The notes beneath the pieces were generated by a model that was not told where the DNA came from, did no database searches, and was given only the letters and a program-made list of their open reading frames with translations. From the NCBI GenBank assembly GCA_027924645.1, contig BSBN01000140.1, positions 6,330,501-6,394,500 on the forward strand: a DNA stretch of 64,000 nucleotides, in the 5' to 3' direction. Shown piece by piece: positions 57,608 to 64,000 of the stretch. Both the position numbers and the translations under genes were made by a program. The DNA is from Cunninghamia lanceolata (lineage: Eukaryota; Streptophyta; Pinopsida; Cupressales; Cupressaceae). Within the stretch, counting starts at the first letter, position 1. Each line of letters begins with the position of its first letter.

Positions 57608-58543
57608 GTGCTAACAAGAAGAAGATCTATAGAGGAACAAGTCAATTACTATTTGCTTTCAAAGATTGAACGAAAAAATGTAAATGAAGCATGCAATGAT
57701 AAAAATTGGGTAAAGGCAATGGAGGAAGAACTATTGCAGATAGAAAAGAATGAAACTTGGGAATTGGTTCCTAGACCCACTGACAAAAATGTTATTGGAA
57801 TTAAATGGGTCTTCAAGAACAAGCTAAATGAAAATGGAGAAGTTTTAATGAAGAAAGAAAGACTTGTATGGAAAGGATATTCTCAAATTGAAGGGATAGA
57901 TTTTGAAGAAACTTTTGCTCCTATAGCTCGAATTGAAGCAATCAGAATGTTCTTGGCATTTGCAGCCCACAAAGATTTTAAAGTGTATCAGATGGATGTA
58001 AAGTCTACATTCCTAAATGGTGAGTTGGAAGAGGAAGTCTACATTGAGCAACCAAAAGGATTTAAGTTATCAGACCAAAGTGATATGGTATGCAGGTTGT
58101 AGAAAGCATTGTATGGATTCAAACAAGCTCCTAGAGCATGGTATGCAAGAATAGACAAGTATTTATTGTAATTGGTATTTAGTAAAGGTACTACACATAG
58201 CAATATGTACTTCAAAATCAATAATGATCAGATCTTGATTGTTGAAGTCTTTGTTAATGACATTATCTTTGGAGGAAATGAAGGTATGTGCATAAGGTTT
58301 TCCAGTGAGATGAAAAGTGAATTTGAAATGTCCATGTTTGGTGAAATGAATTTCTTTTTGGGTCTACAAATTAATCAATCAGATAAAGGAATCTTCATAT
58401 CTCAGTCTAAGTATGTGAAAGAATTGTTGAAGAATTTTGGGATGGAAGACTCTAAATTGATATGTACTCTCATGGTGACTGGTTGCAAGTTGAGTAGACC
58501 TGATGAATCACCTAAGGCTGATAAAAAAAATACAGATCCATGA
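57608..58543 (+). pseudogene. Copia D reverse transcriptase
   Basis: [21 protein letters not shown], then [55 protein letters not shown], then TAG and KALYGFKQAPRAWY; a TAA after YLL follows. The catalytic motif reads FVNDIIFGG (about 58250-58276), where copia has YVDD, so one Asp has become Asn. The SEMKSEFEMSMFGEMNFFLGLQI segment is intact. RT is recognisable over its full length but inactive. Confidence 0.9.
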
Positions 58544-59205
58544 TTGGAGGATTACTTTATCTAACTCAAACTAGACCTGATATTATGTATGTAGTTTGTC
58601 TTGTTGCAAGGTTTCAAGTTGATCCAAAAGAATCACATGTGATGGAAGTTAAGAGAATCCTGAGGTATTTGAAAGGTAATCTAGATTATAGCTTATGGTA
58701 TCTAAAGGATAATGATTTCACTCTTAGTGCTTATATAGATGCATATTGGTCTAGAGATGTTGATGACAAGAAGAGTACAAGTGAAGGTGCCTTCTTCTTG
58801 GGTAATAGATTGGTCCCATGGGTAAGCAAGAAACAAGATTCAATATCCTTGTCAACTACATAAGCAAAATATATTGCAACAACATGTTGTTGCACTCAAG
58901 TATTATGGATGAAGAAGAAAACTTTAAAGGATATAAGAGTTGTGTATGAAGATCCAATTGCAATCTTTTCTAACAATACAAGTTCCATAAACATTTCAAA
59001 GAATCCAGTGATGCACTCAAGAAAAAAGAACATATCAATAAGTTATCACTTTTTGAGAGAGAAGGTGATAGAGAATGAAGTAAATTTAGAATATGTGTCC
59101 ACAAAGGATCAGATTGCAGAGATTTTTACTAAGCCTTTGCCTAAAGATACCTTTGAGTATCTTAGAGAGAAGTTAGGGGTCATTACTCCTTCTATCCTAA
59201 ACTAA
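58540..59205 (+). pseudogene. Copia D RNase H
   Basis: MIGGLLYLTQTRPDIMYVV begins the RT-RNase H joint. Then SAYIDAYWSRDVDDKKSTSE carries the first active-site Asp region, FFLGNRLVPWVSKKQDSISLSTT follows, then TAA. The remainder (58909-59205) has SINISKNPVMHSRKKNISISYHFLRE and IAEIFTKPLPKDTFEYLREKLGV to the natural TAA. It is one frame apart from the RT piece and has one internal stop. Confidence 0.88.
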
Positions 59206-59501
59206 GATGCATAGGAATTCATCAATCCAGTGGAGCTCAAGTGTCCTTCCTTGATCTGGATTGATGATTTGAAGGCTACCTCTCAGGGGGAGTAGCTAAG
59301 TGTTTATGGTAAAGTAAATGGATTAAAGTAGCAGCATGCAAGTATGTACCCTTTGCCATTGATGTCAAAGGGGGAGAGAGATCATGTGAAAAAATTAGGG
59401 GGAGAATGAATGTAGAGAAAAGAGAAAGGGGGAGAACTTTGTCTTGATGATCTTTTCAGTTTTTCAAATCATATGTTGCCATCAATGACAAAAGGGGAGA
59501 T
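59206..59501 (+). other. Copia D 3' internal end with polypurine tracts
   Basis: Noncoding. Repeated purine runs occur (caggggga near 59285, agggggagagag near 59370, aaagggggagaac near 59425), and aaaaggggagata directly before the 3' LTR at 59489-59501 is the likely priming tract. Several gggggaga boxes are usual in plant copia elements. Confidence 0.82.
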
Positions 59502-60936
59502 AGTTACAAGTATGTGCCTAATTGGTCTTTTCATTGATGTCAGCATATCTATGTTATCATTGGTGTCAAATGTACTCTTATTTTGTTGAGGATATTGAGA
59601 GAATTAGCCCATCTAGTGATAATAAAAGTGTTGCAGTAGAAACAGTGCATTACATGCAGAAGAATAGTCCAGAAGAATGATCTGCATTTTTTGTAGAATA
59701 AATATCTTTACCTGTGGATTGGAAGTTATTTAGAATCCTATCAAAAGATGTTATATTTTGAGTTTGAGCCTCTGATATGAAGAATTGAGTGAGTTATGTT
59801 CACCAGAGTGAAAACATCTTTTTCTGTGTGTTTGGTGGTGACAAGGAGGAAGTGTCTTTCTTTGCATTCCTCTGCATTGAAGTATTTTGGTTTGCAGTTC
59901 TAGAAGTAAGTCTGTGGTGATGTTAAGTTCCTTCAAATGTAATGGTTCATGGTTTGGTGGTCCACAAGCTATCTTTTACTTGTGATAGTGGTTGACAGTC
60001 TTGTTCTTGTACTTCAATTTGAGGAATCTGATTGATAGAGTGGTTAGAGATCCTACAGTTGTTCCTGGTGATTACAATGTGCTTGTGGATGTCTCTTGAT
60101 CATGCTCCTACATTTGGATTGGTTCGTAAGTTGTAATTCAAATCATACATGGAGCATGCTCTTGAGAATAATTGTGTTAGCATCAGTCTTTGCCAACCTG
60201 GTTGAATTCATCATCTGCGGAGATGAATTGAAGATTGTGATAGTGTGTTGTAGCGTGGAAGATTGTGTTTGAGTCCTAGCTAAGGCATGGTGTGATCCAC
60301 ATACATTATTACATCTTTTCCTTAGCTAAATTTATTTTAGGTCTAGACCTATTTTAGGTATGTTTGTAATGCCGACCATGGAGATTGTTCCAATGGTTGA
60401 TGATTGTAATGCCACCCTTGATGATCATTCCAAGGTTGATGTAGTGTATAAATATTTGTAATTGAGTCGTGAAAATGTATCCAAGTGCGAATATGTGAAG
60501 ATATAGTGAAGAAAAGTTTTAGATCAGAGCAGAGGTGTTTGTACTTCAATGGAACTTAACCTCGGTATGGATTAGATGATGTTATCTTAGTTCAACCTTT
60601 TGGTAGTGGGCTTTCTCTTGGTAGTGAGCCTCCCTTTGTCAGTGAGCCACCCATAGGCAATGAGCCTTTCTTTGTAGTGAGCGTCTAATTTTTGGTATTG
60701 ATATAACTTATATATTTCTATGGGTGAAAACCTAGCGTGGTTTTTTCCTTTTAGGGTTTTTCATGTAAAAATCTAGTGTCTCCTATGTTATTCATGCTTT
60801 TGTGTTGAGCTTCTCAATTGATGCTTTCATGGTTAAATCTAATTATAAGTAATTGATAAGTTGATGAACACATTTGGTTAAAAGTTTTAGAATAACTAAT
60901 TCACCCCCCCTCTCAATTGTCTGGTGCAGTTCAACA
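59502..60936 (+). repeat. Copia D 3' LTR
   Basis: 1435 bp, aligned with 53645-55108. It starts AGTTACAAG where the 5' LTR has TGTTGCAAG, and ends GTTCAACA. It is followed by the TGTTC duplication. Confidence 0.92.
60447..60454 (+). promoter_or_regulatory. TATA box of copia D 3' LTR
   Basis: TATAAATA, the counterpart of 54586-54593. Confidence 0.75.
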
Positions 60937-60941
60937 TGTTC

Positions 60942-62044
60942 TACATCAAGACTATGTAATCAGAGTGTGTTAGGGATACCGACATTAGATTTTGTTTGTT
61001 TTCTCCAGGAAGAAGGAGCATAAATTAGAAAAAGGGATGTTCGAGAAGGTTTTTCAAGTCATAGAATGCTTAGTGTATGAATTGTATGATGTAATTTTTA
61101 TTTCTCCAATACCACTTTAGATCTTGAGCTAAAGCATGGAGCGTTAATTATTTCTTGTGATGACTTGGTATATTTTAGGTGATTGCGCCAAATGATTGTA
61201 AGTGTGTGCCAACATTGAGAAGTGTGTTAAGGTAAAATAGGTTCTGGTGATCTCTTGGTTTGAACCACATAATGGAACTTGATTCCTACATTACCATAGA
61301 TGACTTGGGAGCCGACATTGATAGCCCATTGCACATGTCATGTTACACTTTTCATCTAGGCTGACAAAGGTGAAGTTTTGAAGACTTACAAAGCATATAA
61401 ATGAAAGATCAAGATTGTTGCAAGGTGAGTGTGATGGAGAGTGTGTGAGAGAAAGTGTGTGCATGAGGAAGAGTGTAAGGGTGCAGAGGTGTGAGAGTGT
61501 GTATGAGAGATTGTGAGTGTGTACGTATGTGCTAAAAGGGATAACTGATTTGGAAGATAAAATTCGAAAGTATATTGTGAAGGTGTTTTGAGTAGAGGTG
61601 TTGAAGCATTGTGAAGGTGTGTTGAGCAGAGTTGATAGAACAAAAGTGTTGAAGGTTTTACTGAAGTAACTTAATTAGATAAGTGTTTTGTATAGAGGCT
61701 GAAGCCTCTTTATATAAGTGTTGTATCATTGTAGGGAGTTGTAGCTTCCTTTGGTTGAAGCCATAAAATTGTGTATCAGGGAGTTGTATCTTCCTTTGGG
61801 TTGTAGCTCATAAATGTTACTGTAAATCTATTTTATTTGTGATGCTAGGATAGTAGATCCAAATAGCTTTCTCACCGTGGTTTTTTCCCTTCTTGGGTTT
61901 TCCATGTAGTTGTGGTGTTATGTGCTTGTGTACTCTCCTATTTCTCATGGTTTAAATGTTTACATTTATTTGGAATCTTGTGGAAGGAAATAATTTGGTT
62001 GAGTACTAATTCACCTCCCTCTCAATACTTCTATGTGTCCAACA
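60942..62044 (+). repeat. E: copia-type LTR, right part
   Basis: Ends with ccgtggttttttcccttc, ttccatgta and a tcacctccctctcaat block, then CCAACA at 62044, as copia LTRs do. A GTGTG-rich stretch is at 61430-61540. Sequence from about 61160 to the end is matched in reverse by 63062-64000. No primer site follows (flank ACAAT), so it is a 3' LTR or solo LTR. D interrupts it on the left. Confidence 0.8.
61711..61717 (+). promoter_or_regulatory. TATA box of E LTR
   Basis: TATATAA after CCTCTT, followed by a gttgtatcattg stretch. In E' the matching place (near 63440) no longer reads as a TATA box. Confidence 0.65.
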
Positions 62045-63061
62045 ACAATATGCTCACATTATAATGCACTTGTGTCATTGCTTGATAGTGATTGAGCCTA
62101 TCGAGCCCTAACATGATCATATTATAATATGATCACATTATAATACACTCATATTATAACACACTCATGCATGTTATAACACACTTGCATTATAATGCAC
62201 TTGCATTATGGCTCAATAACTTGACTAAGCCTAATCAATATTGTTTCATAATGCGAGCATGTTATAAAATGAGTGTGTTATAATACACTCACAATGTTTC
62301 TTTATAGAAATAGATGGGAAAAAATATAATCTATGGGCCATTCTTCCCAATGGTAGAAAAATGCAAATGGGGTTTTAATGTGAGCATGTTTTGGAGTAGT
62401 TGAAGGAAAAGGCACTCAAACATAATGTCATTGCAACACTCTCAACTCCTTAATGTTATTCATGAGCTCCATAGGTAAGATTTCCATGTTTTTTTCTAAA
62501 TTTTAAAATGAATTATTTTTTTTGCAATGTTTTGATTCAATTTTTAGAAAATAATCCCCTTCAAATGCCCCTAAACCCTAATTCACCAAATAGAGGACAT
62601 GATAAAATTTTAGTTGAAGAGGCGGCATAAAATAACCCTCTCCAAACTCGTCCTTCAATTTCTTGACATCCTCATGAGACACAAAAGAATGTTTTAGGGA
62701 AAATTTAGGAGAATAAAAAATAACTTGAAACCTTGATTGAAACATTGAGAAATCCCAATGCAACCAATCTACACTAAATATTCCTTGCAACATCCCTTGA
62801 ATCAATTATTTCTCACATAGATTCTATGACTAGCCAAATAAACAAATGGTTGGATTATAGGGAAAATTACCAACAATTCTATTCAACAAAATTAACATAT
62901 AAATAGGTGAAAGATATTTTTTAAAAATTTGTTTTATGTGCCTTATTTATTGATCCTAGAACTAATGAGTTGTTGTATGGGATTTGTAGAAGATTCTTTA
63001 TTCATTGGTACTGACATGAAGGAATAGCTCAAAATTTTTTTGATAGGTGGTGGATGGTGTT
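62045..63061. other. Spacer between the inverted LTRs E and E'
   Basis: About 1 kb, unassigned. At 62050-62300 the words attataatgcact, ttataacacactc and attataatac recur without a strict period. A 75-codon minus ORF (62578-62805) includes SHEDVKKLKDEFGEGYFMPP; it has no family I recognise and could be chance or a fragment of host DNA. Confidence 0.5.
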
Positions 63062-64000
63062 TGTATTAGAACACATTGATATAATGAGAGGGGGGTGAAT
63101 CAATATATGCCACATTTTAATCCAATTCAATATTATCAACAATAACTCTCTATTGTCTTAAACAGATAATGAAGCAAGATAAGAAATCCAAAACACGATC
63201 ACACAACCACACAACCATAACACCAAATTTATGTGGAAAACCCTAGAAGGGAAAAACCACAATGAGTAAGCTACTTCGATCTACTATCAAAACCTAGCCT
63301 CACAAATAAAAATAGGTTTACAATGAATTTAAGGACTACATACCAAAGAATGTTATAACTCCCTGATACAAAGTTTTATGGCTTCAACCAAAGGAAGTTA
63401 AAACTCCCTAAAGTGCTACAACACTTACAAAATGAGGCTTCAACCTCTTTACAAAAATAGTTGTCTGATTCAATTACTTCTTCAAAAACCTTCAATCTCT
63501 ACTCTATCAACTCTGCTCAAACACACCTCTACAATGCTTCAAAACCTCGACTCTATTAACTCAACATACCTTTGCAATACACTTCAACATTTTATCTTCC
63601 AGATCATTTATCTTTTTTGCACATACATATGCACTCACTCACACATACTCATAATCACTCACACACTCTCACATCTCTACACACTCACACTCTTCATCAT
63701 GCACACACACTCTCCCTCACACTTTTACACTTGCAATAATCTTGATCTTTCATTTATATTCTCTGCAAGTCTTCAAAACTTTACCTACGTCAGCCTAGAT
63801 GAAATGTATAACATGAAACATGTAATGACCTATCAATGTTGACTCCCAAGTCATCTACAATAATGTAGGAAAAAATCCCCATCAAGTGGTTCAAACTAAG
63901 GGATTAATAATAGCTATATTATCTTAGCACACATTTATATATTGGCGCATCCTTCTAAGCACTCAGCACAATCACCCAAAATATATCAAGTCAGCACAAT
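63062..64000 (-). repeat. E': copia-type LTR in inverted orientation, cut by window end
   Basis: In minus reading it ends ATTCACCCCCCTCTCATTA...AATACA, the same terminal block as E, with caccgtgg-like (now ttgtggtttttccc) and GTGTG-rich parts in the same order. No primer site lies inside (left flank GTGTT). The upstream part is beyond the window. Confidence 0.78.

Larger units (their letters stand above)
53645..60936 (+). mobile_element. Copia D: full-length but decayed Ty1/copia element
   Basis: Plus strand, 7292 bp: LTR 53645-55108, primer site, gag, protease, integrase, RT, RNase H, purine tract, LTR 59502-60936. It is flanked by TGTTT (53640-53644) and TGTTC (60937-60941), one mismatch. 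It has the same LTR family as copia A. It carries several stops, an integrase deletion and an RT active-site change, so it is not autonomous now. Confidence 0.93.

Noticed and set aside
63432..63842. Plus-strand 136-codon ORF and its counterpart at 61386-61643
   Set aside because: Antisense reading of the GTGTG-rich part of the E-type LTR.
1..64000. tRNA, rRNA, CRISPR, riboswitch or bacterial-type gene
   Set aside because: No cloverleaf, regular spacer array, ribosome site or operon pattern was found; tandem repeats present are minisatellites in retrotransposon leaders.

Overview
This window looks like plant nuclear DNA from a large, repeat-rich genome. It is AT-rich and almost wholly made of LTR retrotransposons inserted into one another. 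I see no convincing host gene, tRNA, rRNA, bacterial operon or CRISPR array. The families present (Tat-type Ty3/gypsy with a second RNase H, gypsy gag elements with long leaders, Ty1/copia with a Met-tRNA primer site) are plant families. The general look fits a gymnosperm or another giant plant genome, but that is inference.

The layout can be read as a nest, using LTR ends, target-site duplications (TSDs) and reading frames that resume across insertions. (1) Copia A, minus strand, runs from 53174 leftwards out of the window. Its 5' LTR is split at 21407/52445 by element C, and its pol is cut at 19054 by Tat1. (2) Tat1, minus strand, runs from 19053 to beyond base 1: 5' LTR, primer site, leader, gag, protease, RT, RNase H, second RNase H, start of integrase. 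Its leader is split by Tat2. (3) Tat2, minus strand, 7415-17279, TSD GATAG, is a related element without pol. It carries two overlapping ORFs of unknown function and a partly duplicated 3' LTR. (4) Element C, minus strand, 21408-52439, TSD ATCAC, has only a gag-type gene, and that gag is split by element B. (5) Element B, minus strand, 25349-48339, has near-matching TSDs ATACT/ATAGT. (6) Copia D, plus strand, 53645-60936, TSD TGTTT/TGTTC, is complete but decayed. It sits in (7) an older copia-type LTR, E (ending at 62044), which faces an inverted relative, E', from 63062 to the window end.

Element B is the most unusual object. Its direct repeats are 8323 and 7346 bp, and both have TGTTG...CAACA-type ends. 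Each carries, on the pol strand, a coding-like region of about 4 kb for an unknown protein. A well-formed TATA box lies downstream of that region, about 830 bp from the inner end of the LTR. This places the ORF in a giant U3, so it would be transcribed from the 3' LTR as the last part of the genomic RNA. Element B also has an extra RNase H-like domain before RT, whereas Tat1 has its extra RNase H after the normal one.

All pol and gag genes are broken. Nearly every in-frame stop I could read looks like CAG, CAA, CGA or TGG changed by C-to-T or G-to-A, as expected from long-term cytosine methylation in silenced repeats. Coordinates of domains inside broken genes are approximate; LTR ends, TSDs, primer sites and TATA boxes were read base by base.
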